Source: Rickettsiales bacterium (ex Bugula neritina AB1)
GTDB lineage: Bacteria; Pseudomonadota; Alphaproteobacteria; CAJXXZ01; UBA1459
NCBI GenBank assembly: GCA_001730065.1
Contig: MDLE01000001.1
Span: forward strand, 1 to 62,031
DNA: 62,031 nt
Direction of reading: 5' to 3'
Of this stretch, positions 1 to 9,036 are shown piece after piece. Under the pieces are notes generated by a model. It did not search any database. It saw only the letters and a list, made by a program, of their open reading frames with translations, and was not told the DNA's origin. The position numbers were made by a program, and so were the translations under genes. Each line of letters opens with the position of its first letter. Positions within the stretch are counted from its first letter, which is position 1.

Positions 1-298
1 CTATATATTATATTAATATATATTTATATAATTTGTTCATTATTTATTTTATAAAAATAAAATAAATTCAGTAAATGAGATTATAGAATGAATGATAAAT
101 AAAAGCTAATAGAAAAGGAATTACAATTATTAAAGATATAATATAGATAAATTTATTACTATTTTTTATACCATTAATGATATAATACTTGATATAATAG
201 CCAAAACTTTTCTATAACCTAAAGATTGTTGTTTTGGTTCTGTTCTTTTTGTTTGGTTTGTTGATTTATTTTTGTTTGTTGATTTATTTATAAATCCC
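1..298. other. Gene-free left edge with an open but frameshifted coding tail
   Basis: No intact gene is visible. On the minus strand from about 330 down to a stop at 166-168 there is an open frame that is out of register with the gene ending at 299. Its start (KLTSFIKDVFKGF) repeats a phrase, TSFIKDVF, found inside that gene, and it ends with a hydrophobic stretch. It may be the original C-terminus of that gene, cut off by a one-base shift. The rest is AT-rich sequence in which I see nothing. Confidence 0.4.
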
Positions 299-1147
299 TT
301 AAATACATCTTTTATAAATGATGTAAGCTTCTTTTAAAGCATCTTTAAGATTTTCTGTATATTTTGCAATTGTATTATTTTTTATAAATATATAATAAAT
401 TAAATATACTACGACAATACCTATAACAAAATAATTTATATTGATATTTATATTGATATTTTTTCGTTCTATTTTTAATCCTTTTAATCCAATTATATTA
501 TCTTTTATAAATGTATTAAATACATCTTTGATAAATGATGTAATTTTATCATTATTTAAGTTATTTAATTCTTTTTCTTTTAAGATTATTTCTCCATTTT
601 TATATTCTAAGTATTGATGCTTTATTTTGTCTATTACTCTTTCTAGTGTTAATAATCTACTAAAAGTATCTAATTCTTTAATTGTTTCTTCATAATCTAA
701 GAAACTTAAATTTAATGCATATAGTGCTTTCAGAGTAATATCTTGATATTCTTCTTTATTAAAATCTTTAATAAAATTTAAATATACTTCTAAGTTATTT
801 AAGAATTCTTGTAAGTTTAAGTTTTTTTTTCCTAATAATTCATTTATTTCTTTTGTTTGTTCTATTATCAATCCCATTACGTATTCTGGTAAAGAATAAC
901 CATAACCACTTAAAGATTCTATTTTAGAGATTAATTCTGCAACTTCTTTTATTTTTTCTTTATCTGCTGTTTTTATTTCTTCTTCTGAAAAATCTTCTTT
1001 TAAAGCATTTGTAAGATTTTCTTTATTTCTTTCAATTATATTATCTTTTTTATCTTTTTCTTCTTCTGTAAGTGGTTGTTTTATTTCATGATCCATACAA
1101 TCAACCGTAAAAAAAGTAATAATAAGTAAAAAATTTTTAATATTCAT
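299..1147 (-). CDS. Orphan exported or membrane protein, possibly truncated by frameshift
   Basis: Function not recognised. The 282-residue protein starts with a short hydrophobic segment (about residues 5-16) that looks like a weak signal peptide or anchor. A Lys/Glu-rich, probably helical body follows, then a strong transmembrane segment near residues 241-257 after a small Asn-Ile repeat. Two phrases are internally repeated: ENLTNALKE near the N-terminus against ENLKDALKE at the C-terminus, and TSFIKDVF, whose second copy lies in another frame past the stop. This suggests the true C-terminus was longer and was lost by a single-base shift near 326-333. It runs divergently from the next orphan gene. 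Confidence 0.6.
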   Translation of the reverse strand: MNIKNFLLIITFFTVDCMDHEIKQPLTEEEKDKKDNIIERNKENLTNALKEDFSEEEIKTADKEKIKEVAELISKIESLSGYGYSLPEYVMGLIIEQTKEINELLGKKNLNLQEFLNNLEVYLNFIKDFNKEEYQDITLKALYALNLSFLDYEETIKELDTFSRLLTLERVIDKIKHQYLEYKNGEIILKEKELNNLNNDKITSFIKDVFNTFIKDNIIGLKGLKIERKNININININYFVIGIVVVYLIYYIFIKNNTIAKYTENLKDALKEAYIIYKRCI

Positions 1148-1175
1148 ATTATATAATAATACAACATATTATATT

Positions 1176-1210
1176 ATTATCATTTACTATACTATTATCA
1201 TTTACTATAC
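1176..1210. repeat. Short tandem repeat between divergent orphan genes
   Basis: An 18-base unit (attatcatttactatact) occurs twice head to tail, the second copy lacking its last base. It lies between two divergently oriented orphan genes. It could be replication slippage or a paired operator site; nothing in the sequence decides. Confidence 0.5.
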
Positions 1211-1261
1211 ATAAATATGAAATTAATAAAATTTTAATAAATGAATGATACATATTAAAAT

Positions 1262-2545
1262 ATGAAATATAATTTTTTTTTATTGTTATATATCAATATA
1301 ATATTTCAATTAAATAGTTTTAAAAACAATGAAAAATTTGTAGAGGTATGTGCCAAAATAAATTTAAAAGAACATTCATTTTATGATTTTAAACTTCCTT
1401 ATGAATTTTATATTTATGACAAAAAAATACCACAAAAAAAATTATATAATCTTACTAAGAATAAAGAGTTATTTCTACATTTAGTAATTATTATGCATCC
1501 TAAATTAAAACACACACAATATATTATAACTTTTTTGAAAGAAGTATTAGGTAATCGTATACCTATTAATCATTTATCAATAGAATTTTCTGAGGAAATG
1601 ACTAGTGATCGAGAACAATGGAAAAAAGTTACAAAAAGATTAAAAGATAACTTTAATAAATATAAAATATACTTTTTACAAGTATCTTATCCTTGGTTAG
1701 ACATAAAAAACAATAAAAGTAATATAAATTCTATGATAGAAGAAATGAAAAATAATATAAGATTAACATATAATCCAATAAATTATTTAGACGAAATTTC
1801 TTATCCTGTAAATGATCAAGAAAATAAAACTTCAGAGGATAACACTAATACGATAAAAAATAATACAATTAAAAATGAGGATGATAATGTTAGTACTAAT
1901 AGTAGTAATGAAATTAGTAACGAAACTATTCCATCTATAGAAAAATTAGATCATCCTAATGATGATTGTAAATCAATTAGTGATGTAACAGAAGAAAATA
2001 GAGAAGAAGAAAAATATTCACAAAAAAATAAAAATCCTTCACCAAAAAATGATTATAATGTAACAAATATATATATTTATCCTAAAAAAAAAAAGTTATA
2101 TGAAACTTTTCTTAATTTCTTAAGAGGATTTTTAGATACTCCAACACCAAATATTCAAATTCATAGTGAACATAAGTATATTAAAGAAAATACTATTGAA
2201 AATAAGAATAACGTAAATGTTTATTTTTTAGATAATATGGCAAAATATGCACAACCAGGAGATTTTTTCCACAATCGTAATAAAATTTTAGAGGAAATAG
2301 ATAAAGCTATAAAGAAAATAAATAAAAATCCAATACACATTACTATATATAATCCTCCTAATAATTCTTATCTAAATGGTATGAAAAATTTATTTAAAGA
2401 ATGTACTGAGTATGAATATACTTATGAAATTATAAAAAATAGACCTTATATGACTCCCTACTATACAACAAATTTGAATAATAATAAAGAAAATAATTCA
2501 CCATATAGGTGTTCTTATAATAAGAACTTAACATCCACCTATTGA
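1262..2545 (+). CDS. Orphan secreted protein with a disordered middle
   Basis: Function not recognised. The 427-residue protein opens with a short hydrophobic segment (about residues 4-18) resembling a signal peptide. A folded-looking N-terminal part runs to about residue 180 and includes aromatic stretches such as YFLQVSYPWLD. A polar region rich in Asn, Ser, Glu and Asp follows (about 185-270) and is probably disordered. A second folded-looking part runs to about 400, and the tail is again Asn-rich. No catalytic motif is visible. The layout suits a secreted or host-interface protein, but that is inference. The tRNA-Thr gene lies 59 bases downstream on the same strand. Confidence 0.6.
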   Translation: MKYNFFLLLYINIIFQLNSFKNNEKFVEVCAKINLKEHSFYDFKLPYEFYIYDKKIPQKKLYNLTKNKELFLHLVIIMHPKLKHTQYIITFLKEVLGNRIPINHLSIEFSEEMTSDREQWKKVTKRLKDNFNKYKIYFLQVSYPWLDIKNNKSNINSMIEEMKNNIRLTYNPINYLDEISYPVNDQENKTSEDNTNTIKNNTIKNEDDNVSTNSSNEISNETIPSIEKLDHPNDDCKSISDVTEENREEEKYSQKNKNPSPKNDYNVTNIYIYPKKKKLYETFLNFLRGFLDTPTPNIQIHSEHKYIKENTIENKNNVNVYFLDNMAKYAQPGDFFHNRNKILEEIDKAIKKINKNPIHITIYNPPNNSYLNGMKNLFKECTEYEYTYEIIKNRPYMTPYYTTNLNNNKENNSPYRCSYNKNLTSTY

Positions 2546-2604
2546 TAATAATATTGAGAAAATCTATTTGGAGAAAAAATAGAATTTGGTATACTTTTCA
2601 GAAA

Positions 2605-2675
2605 GCCCTTTTAGTTTAGTGGTAAAACATTTCTTTCGTAAAGAAAAAACAATAGTTCGATTCTGTTAAAGGGCA
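2605..2675 (+). tRNA. tRNA-Thr (anticodon CGT)
   Basis: A 71-base cloverleaf: acceptor GCCCTTT pairs with AAAGGGC, D stem GTTT/AAAC, anticodon stem TTTCT/AGAAA with loop TTCGTAA, T stem AATAG/CTGTT with loop TTCGATT, discriminator A. The variable loop has four bases. The anticodon CGT reads ACG only. CCA is not encoded. Confidence 0.9.
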
Positions 2676-2676
2676 T

Positions 2677-4467
2677 TCAACAAAAATAATCATCTATCTG
2701 AAAAAAATAATTACTTAGTTCATTAATTTTATTTTTGTTATAAGTTTTATTATAAATAATAGATTTAGCTTTATTAAATAAATCTTCTTCTATTTCTCCA
2801 AATTTAAATTGCTGAAATCCCCATTGTTGCTCCTTAAATATATTACCACTACCACGTATTTTTAGGTCCTCTTCTGCAATTTTCCAACCACATTCTGTTT
2901 TTGAAAAAAAATTAATACGTTCATTATCTTTATTATTGATTAAAAAACAAATGCTATCATTACCATGACGTCCTACACGTCCCCTAAGTTGATGAATAGT
3001 AGATAGTCCAAAATTTTCTGCATCTTCAATTACAATATAGTTTAAATTTTTAATATCTATACCTGTTTCTACACAAATAGTTGACACTAATATACCTTTA
3101 TGAAAATTATCAATAATCTGAAATTTTTCTTCATCTTTCATATCACCATGTATATAAGTACTGTCAATCCCTAACTCTTTAAAGTAATAATAACGTTCTA
3201 TTACACCTATTTTATTTTTGTAATTTTTAATGGATGAGGTAATCCATAAAATCTTTTCATCACTACTAACTTTCTTAACAAAATCTAAAATTTCTTCAAT
3301 TTTTTTTATTATTTTTGTTGTACGTTGACTTTTAAAAGGTTTAGTTTTCAAAACAGATAAATTAATATATCCATTTTTAATTAAATATAAACTACGGGGA
3401 ATAGGAGTAGCAGATAATAATAATAGATCACTTTTAGGATATTTATCTAATAATTTTTTTCTTTGTAATAATCCAAATTTATGTTGTTCATCAATAATAA
3501 GATATCCAATATTATCAATGTGTTTATCATTTATTAAAGCATGTGTACCAAAAAAAACTGTATTCTTTTCTGAATAATTATAATTTTGATTTTTATAACC
3601 ACCAATTATTAAATCACATCTTAAATTTGGAAACATTTCTTGAAAATTTTTAAAATGTTGACGGGCTAATATTGTAGTTGGTGCCATAAAAACTGCATTA
3701 AACCCACTTAATAATGTTTTCATAATACCTAAAAATGCCACTAATGTTTTACCAGTTCCCACATCTCCTTGTAAAAAACGAATTTTTCTTTTAGGACTTT
3801 TTAAATCTTCTACTAGGTCTTTTAAGACATTTTTTTGGCAATTTGTTAATGAAAACTTAAAACTACATAAAGTTTCTTTACTTATTCCTTCTAAAAAATT
3901 AATATTTTTAAACTTATGCCAAAAGCATGTATACTCATACAATTTTAGTACATTAATTGCCTCTTGAATTTCTAAAAAAGAAAATTTTTTTAAAACATGT
4001 ACTTTTAATAAAGATTCTTTTAATGATAAATTTACATTTTTTATGTATCCTGCATTTGGTAGTTTAAATAAAATATCTCGAATTTTTTCTTGATGTAATT
4101 TAAGGTTTTCAACACCTTTATATTTAATTACCACAAAAGATTTTATTTCTCCTAAATAGTATTTTGGATATAACATACAAAAATATCCATTATTATTATA
4201 AATTATTCCTGCAAAAGAATAGTTAATATTAGATTTAAGAAAAATTCTCATTTTTTTATGGAAATATCCTTTGAAAATTTTATTACTATTTACATCTTTT
4301 AAGGTAATAACTTTATAGTTATTTGAAATATCTGATTTTATAACTTGACAAAGAATAATAGGTATATAATTTGTATTTGATTTTAAAGAATTTAAGTCTG
4401 TTGTTTTATAAAATTTATAATTATTAGGAATATTAAAAAGAAGGTTATATTCCTCTTGTGTAATCAT
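2677..4467 (-). CDS. recG: ATP-dependent DNA helicase RecG
   Basis: RecG is a superfamily 2 helicase that remodels stalled replication forks and branched recombination intermediates. The 596-residue protein has an N-terminal OB-like region (about residues 35-105), a P-loop GDVGTGKT, a DEQH box (IIDEQHKFG), LSATPIPRSL (motif III), and in the C-terminal RecA fold ETGIDIKNL and QLRGRVGRHG. It is about 100 residues shorter than typical RecG, mostly at the N-terminal wedge. The reading frame ends in TGA, which shows TGA is a stop here. It is the last gene of the rseP-pth-tssL-tssM-recG run, 26 bases after tssM, and converges on tRNA-Thr. Confidence 0.93.
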   Translation of the reverse strand: MITQEEYNLLFNIPNNYKFYKTTDLNSLKSNTNYIPIILCQVIKSDISNNYKVITLKDVNSNKIFKGYFHKKMRIFLKSNINYSFAGIIYNNNGYFCMLYPKYYLGEIKSFVVIKYKGVENLKLHQEKIRDILFKLPNAGYIKNVNLSLKESLLKVHVLKKFSFLEIQEAINVLKLYEYTCFWHKFKNINFLEGISKETLCSFKFSLTNCQKNVLKDLVEDLKSPKRKIRFLQGDVGTGKTLVAFLGIMKTLLSGFNAVFMAPTTILARQHFKNFQEMFPNLRCDLIIGGYKNQNYNYSEKNTVFFGTHALINDKHIDNIGYLIIDEQHKFGLLQRKKLLDKYPKSDLLLLSATPIPRSLYLIKNGYINLSVLKTKPFKSQRTTKIIKKIEEILDFVKKVSSDEKILWITSSIKNYKNKIGVIERYYYFKELGIDSTYIHGDMKDEEKFQIIDNFHKGILVSTICVETGIDIKNLNYIVIEDAENFGLSTIHQLRGRVGRHGNDSICFLINNKDNERINFFSKTECGWKIAEEDLKIRGSGNIFKEQQWGFQQFKFGEIEEDLFNKAKSIIYNKTYNKNKINELSNYFFQIDDYFC

Positions 4468-4493
4468 TATTTGTAAATTATATAATAGTTGTA

Positions 4494-7400
4494 CTAAATA
4501 GGTAAACTAAAAAATAAATTTTTATCAAAAATAATATGAATGTGTAAATGAGAGTTTGATAAAGGTACGTGATATTTGAATATTACTTTGTCTTCTTCTA
4601 TTATATGTTTTTGTTTCATTAAAAATCTATAAAAACACCAAAAATTATTAAATTTCATTTCTAAATAATGACCTTTTCTTGTAATACTATAATGTTTGTT
4701 AATTATTTTATTAATTTTATAATTAATTTTATTATTATTAGATTTTAGAGGAATACGAATAATTAACTCATTGTGAAAATATAAACTAACATCTTTTTCT
4801 GAAAGTTTATTTATATCATATTTTATATCATCTATAATAATATTTTCAAGTGGTTTAAGGGTCTTATGATTAAAGGGTTCTTTCACTAAAATATTAAATT
4901 TTGTTTTTATATAATGTCCTTTGTAATTTTGAAATATATTATTTTTATAGAAATATAATTTATTAAGAATATTACTTTCATATAAATTCAAGTCTTTTAT
5001 ATTAATGTTTTTAAATATATTAATTTGTTCATTGTTTGTATCAAGAAATTGCATAAACATTTTAGTAGTTATTATAGATGAACTATTTCTATTAAAAGGA
5101 TAATAATTTAGAATATTTTTAAATTCTTTATGAAATTGTGAATAATTTTTTTCTAGATATTTTTGGATATTTTTATTACATAAATTTTTTAAATCTTCTT
5201 TAAATATATAAAGATTATTATCAATAATATTATTATTTATAACTTTTTTATCTGTTAAAATTTTATTATTTTTATAATAATCAAAATTTTCTAAACTCAT
5301 AATAAAATCTCTAAATCTATTAAAAGAATTATTTTTTCCTTGTTTATATTTTTCTATTTCTTGAAGGATATTTATATATTTGATAAAATTTTTACTTTTT
5401 AATACTCCTAAGTGTCTATTATTTAAAATCATCAATATTTCTCTTATAAAATTTTCATTAATAAAAATTATATTTTGTAAATCTTCTTCAATACTTGAAG
5501 TAACTGTATTTACATCATTAGTAAAAAAAAGATTTTCATAAATACTATTTTGTAATTTTAATTTATATTTGTTAATATTAAAAAAAATATTTTTATATAA
5601 CTCTCTTTCTATGTAATTATCAATACAATATAAATCATTTTTTATAATATTAATCATATTATTATAAGTTTCTATATCATTAGCACTTTGAAAAAAATCT
5701 AATAAAATTGTAATGTTTGATAAAGAATCATGGAAATTTTTAATATCATTTAATCCTTCAAATGGCTTTGTAATACGATATTGTAATACCTTATTAAAAA
5801 TAGATTTGGAACTATTTTTTTTACAGATAAATAATAAAGTATTTTTTACCTTTGGAGAATATTTTGTAAGAATATTATTAATTGTATTTTCACTAATATC
5901 TTGGTTAATAACATTTTGTAATTGTCCTAAATTCCAATAACTAAAATTTTTGTTATCATTAATATTTACAACACTATTTATGGGTATATAATTATTCATT
6001 ATAGGTTCATTAATAAAATTTTTTAGATCATCTATTACACTTGTAACTTCTTTATTAAATTCAATAATTTTTTTATTAATATCAAAAATAAATATAAAAC
6101 CAAGGTGTTGTTGTTTGAGGTGAGAAATTTCATACATAAAATTTTTTGTATATTCATCCAGTTCAGGTGTAATTTTATTACTAATATTATCACTAAAAAT
6201 TATACTATTTTTTAAATTTTTACTTAACTTTTCTATTTTTATAATATCTTTAATAATTATTTTATTAATTATAAATGATAATAGTTTTTTATGTAGATTA
6301 ATAATATTTTTAATACCTTCTATTGTATATATACCTTTTGACATAAAAATATTAAAACTATCATCAAACCTTTTAAAGGTTATTTTAATAGGATGATATT
6401 CTAGGGATTTAGCGAATCTATTATATAAAATTAACACATTTGTATGAATTTCTTTTAGAGTAGAGGAAAAAGATAACTTAGCATTTTCTATAGATTTTTC
6501 ACTACGTTTTGTATAAATACCAAATCTATAAGTTTTTTTATGACTAAATATATGGTTTTCCATTTCTACTACTCTTATAATATAATCATATAAATTCATA
6601 AGATCTTCTTCGTAGTTTTTATTTGTACTTTTACTAATGTGTTTAAAAGAAAAAAAACTTAAAAGATCTTCAATTTCACATAGATCTTCATAAATATTTT
6701 TTAACATATATTTATGAGGAAAAAAGTGAGAGTACATATTTGATAAATTAATTTCTCCAATACGATTTAAAATTTCATATGTAACATAATTTTTACGTTC
6801 TTCACTATTTTTATTATCTATATTTGAAGTAATATCTTGTATGTTTTCTATGAAATCGTTATATCTTATATAAAAAGATGCAATATTTTTATATTGAATT
6901 AATAAATAAAAAAAACCAAAAAACACTAAAAAAAACATTAGTAATTTATGTAGGCTTTTATATCGTGGTATGATAACTAATCCTTGTATTGGTGTTCCTA
7001 AAAATACCTCTTCTTCTACTATTTTATGCATATAGGAAATAAAAAATGTATTTGCTACATAATTATTATTATTTTCACCAATACTATATAAATAATCACT
7101 AGATAAAGAAAAAAAAACACCTCTAAATTTATAATCTTTAACTTGCATTAATGTTTCAGTTGTCATCACAAGATTATCAAAATGAGAATAATAATCACCA
7201 TTAAAATCAATAGAATATTTATCATTGTTTATTAATTTATAATTAATAACATTAAATAACGCATGATATTCTTCTCTTATATTTTTATTTTCTCTTATTA
7301 AAAAACCTAATATTTCATCCTCAATATTATTATGAAGATATATACTCCAATTTAAATTTTTAAATACTAAATAAATTGGTAAACAATACCCTACTGTTAA

Positions 7401-7898
7401 ACGAATATAATCTAATTTATTTTTAGGTATACTTTCTTCATAAGATAATTTTAATACTATAGAATTAACGCATCTATTACTTTTAATTGATTTAAGAAAA
7501 TTTATAATAAACTCTACTTGATTTAAATCCATAATATAAAAATAAATTTTTTTATTTATAAAATACCAACATAATTTATCATCACCTGTTTCAAATACAT
7601 AATTCTTTACTATATCTTTTTCTCCTAATATAACAATTATTGGCACATCATCCGAAAGAGAATTAAGAAGTTTTTCTAATTCCAATAGTATTTTTGTAGT
7701 TGAATTTCTATAAAATATTCCTAATATGTATAACCATATTCCCTGTACTAAGGGTGCAGGATTCCATATAAATTTAGATGTATTATAACGATATTTCCAT
7801 AATAACATCATTAATGCAAAAATTATAAGAACAGCTATCGTATATACAATCATTAATTTCCATATATAAAAAAATTCTACAATACTAGAGAGTGCCAT
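4494..7898 (-). CDS. tssM: TssM/IcmF-like T6SS membrane-complex protein
   Basis: TssM spans the inner membrane and, with TssL and TssJ, forms the channel that anchors the T6SS baseplate. The 1134-residue protein has two N-terminal membrane segments (about 12-34 and 52-62), a cytoplasmic loop, a third membrane segment (about 316-336) and a long periplasmic region ending in a beta-rich tail, as in TssM. The loop matches the TssM nucleotide-binding layout: VPIIVILGEKDIVKNY stands where the P-loop should be and WYFINKKIYFYIMD where the DTAG strand should be, but the GxxxxGKT and DTAG residues are lost. It overlaps the upstream DotU-family tssL by 14 bases, which supports the assignment. Similarity is by layout, not by strong identity. 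Confidence 0.75.
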   Translation of the reverse strand: MALSSIVEFFYIWKLMIVYTIAVLIIFALMMLLWKYRYNTSKFIWNPAPLVQGIWLYILGIFYRNSTTKILLELEKLLNSLSDDVPIIVILGEKDIVKNYVFETGDDKLCWYFINKKIYFYIMDLNQVEFIINFLKSIKSNRCVNSIVLKLSYEESIPKNKLDYIRLTVGYCLPIYLVFKNLNWSIYLHNNIEDEILGFLIRENKNIREEYHALFNVINYKLINNDKYSIDFNGDYYSHFDNLVMTTETLMQVKDYKFRGVFFSLSSDYLYSIGENNNNYVANTFFISYMHKIVEEEVFLGTPIQGLVIIPRYKSLHKLLMFFLVFFGFFYLLIQYKNIASFYIRYNDFIENIQDITSNIDNKNSEERKNYVTYEILNRIGEINLSNMYSHFFPHKYMLKNIYEDLCEIEDLLSFFSFKHISKSTNKNYEEDLMNLYDYIIRVVEMENHIFSHKKTYRFGIYTKRSEKSIENAKLSFSSTLKEIHTNVLILYNRFAKSLEYHPIKITFKRFDDSFNIFMSKGIYTIEGIKNIINLHKKLLSFIINKIIIKDIIKIEKLSKNLKNSIIFSDNISNKITPELDEYTKNFMYEISHLKQQHLGFIFIFDINKKIIEFNKEVTSVIDDLKNFINEPIMNNYIPINSVVNINDNKNFSYWNLGQLQNVINQDISENTINNILTKYSPKVKNTLLFICKKNSSKSIFNKVLQYRITKPFEGLNDIKNFHDSLSNITILLDFFQSANDIETYNNMINIIKNDLYCIDNYIERELYKNIFFNINKYKLKLQNSIYENLFFTNDVNTVTSSIEEDLQNIIFINENFIREILMILNNRHLGVLKSKNFIKYINILQEIEKYKQGKNNSFNRFRDFIMSLENFDYYKNNKILTDKKVINNNIIDNNLYIFKEDLKNLCNKNIQKYLEKNYSQFHKEFKNILNYYPFNRNSSSIITTKMFMQFLDTNNEQINIFKNINIKDLNLYESNILNKLYFYKNNIFQNYKGHYIKTKFNILVKEPFNHKTLKPLENIIIDDIKYDINKLSEKDVSLYFHNELIIRIPLKSNNNKINYKINKIINKHYSITRKGHYLEMKFNNFWCFYRFLMKQKHIIEEDKVIFKYHVPLSNSHLHIHIIFDKNLFFSLPI

Positions 7899-8499
7899 AT
7901 ATCTTCCTTATTTTTGAAACAATTATAGATGTATTTTTCATATGTTGTTTTATACTAAAATAATACATTCCTTCATTTAACAAAAAAAAAACTATTAAAA
8001 TACTTCCACATATTTTTTTAAAACTCCAATAAGATTTATTATTTATAATACGAAAAGTTTCATAAGGTACTAAATTTATATCATATAAAATATTTTCTTT
8101 ATAAATTTCCATTAATTCTTTTTTGCGGGAAGTATGTAAACCTATTTCTATTCCAATAGTAGCAATTTCTATAAACATAACATTAAAAATATTATTATCA
8201 ATAATTTCATCTACATATTTTTGAAAAATAGTTTCTCCCATATTAGTACCAAATAAATAAAGCTCACCTGTATTATTTATCCATTCTTCAGGATTATTCA
8301 TATTTTGAATAAGAATTTCATCTCCCATAATAATAATAATTTGTATTATTTTTTTTGTATAATAACTATCGATATTTTTGTTCTTTTCCAGAAATTCTTC
8401 TTTAAAAGCCCACATATAATCGTAAACTTTTTCTTTTTGAAATGGTTTATGAGAAATATTTTTTATTTCATATAAAAATTTATGTAATTCCGTCAACAT
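7885..8499 (-). CDS. tssL: TssL/DotU-family T6SS membrane-complex protein
   Basis: TssL is a tail-anchored inner-membrane protein that binds TssM and links the T6SS membrane complex to the baseplate. The 204-residue protein is almost all helical and cytoplasmic. It has the family's helix signature (IIIIMGDEILIQ, then LYLFGTNMGETIFQKYVDEI, in place of the usual ALCALLDE and GE.FF..L) and a single C-terminal membrane segment (about 167-183). There is no peptidoglycan-binding extension. It is co-directional and overlapping with tssM and lies 45 bases after pth, so transcription is probably shared with rseP-pth. Confidence 0.8.
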   Translation of the reverse strand: MLTELHKFLYEIKNISHKPFQKEKVYDYMWAFKEEFLEKNKNIDSYYTKKIIQIIIIMGDEILIQNMNNPEEWINNTGELYLFGTNMGETIFQKYVDEIIDNNIFNVMFIEIATIGIEIGLHTSRKKELMEIYKENILYDINLVPYETFRIINNKSYWSFKKICGSILIVFFLLNEGMYYFSIKQHMKNTSIIVSKIRKIYGTL

Positions 8500-8544
8500 T
8501 TATAATATGATAAATTTTTTTTTTTTAAAAAATCGTTAATTTTT

Positions 8545-9030
8545 TTATATTTCATATATATTTTTTAAAATACTTTCTTTCATATTTAAAATATTTTTAT
8601 AATCACTGTTTTCTATAGTACTTAATACAAATGTATTTAAATCTATATTAATGGGTTTTGGTCCTACACCAATACGAACTCTATAAAAATTATCACCTAT
8701 ATATTGTTGAATACTTTTTATACCATTATGTCCATAATTTTTATCATTTTTTTCAATCTTATATTTTCCTAATTTTGTACGAATATCATCAAAAATAACA
8801 AAAATATTTTTAAAATTTCTATATTTTATAAATTCATATATATTTTTTCCAGATATATTCATTATAGAAGGGTTATAATAGTAAAATATTCCATCTTTTT
8901 CATATAAGTTATTTTGAATTTTTTTTACATTTTCAAAAGATAATAAGTAATAAATTAAAATATCACCACCAATATTGTGAACTGTTTTATATAAATTTGG
9001 ATTACCAAGACCTATTATTAATGTTTTCAT
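8545..9030 (-). CDS. pth: Peptidyl-tRNA hydrolase
   Basis: Pth releases tRNA from peptides dropped by the ribosome. The 161-residue protein is shorter than the usual 185-195. It begins LIIGLGNPNLYKTVHNIGGD, with the catalytic His at about residue 19 and the usual T-R-H-N changed to T-V-H-N. It keeps the MNISG motif, FDDIRTKLGKYK and the GHNGIKSI loop with its substrate-binding Asn. The basic C-terminal helix is trimmed. It lies 6 bases after rseP. Confidence 0.92.
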   Translation of the reverse strand: MKTLIIGLGNPNLYKTVHNIGGDILIYYLLSFENVKKIQNNLYEKDGIFYYYNPSIMNISGKNIYEFIKYRNFKNIFVIFDDIRTKLGKYKIEKNDKNYGHNGIKSIQQYIGDNFYRVRIGVGPKPINIDLNTFVLSTIENSDYKNILNMKESILKNIYEI

Positions 9031-9036
9031 ATATAA

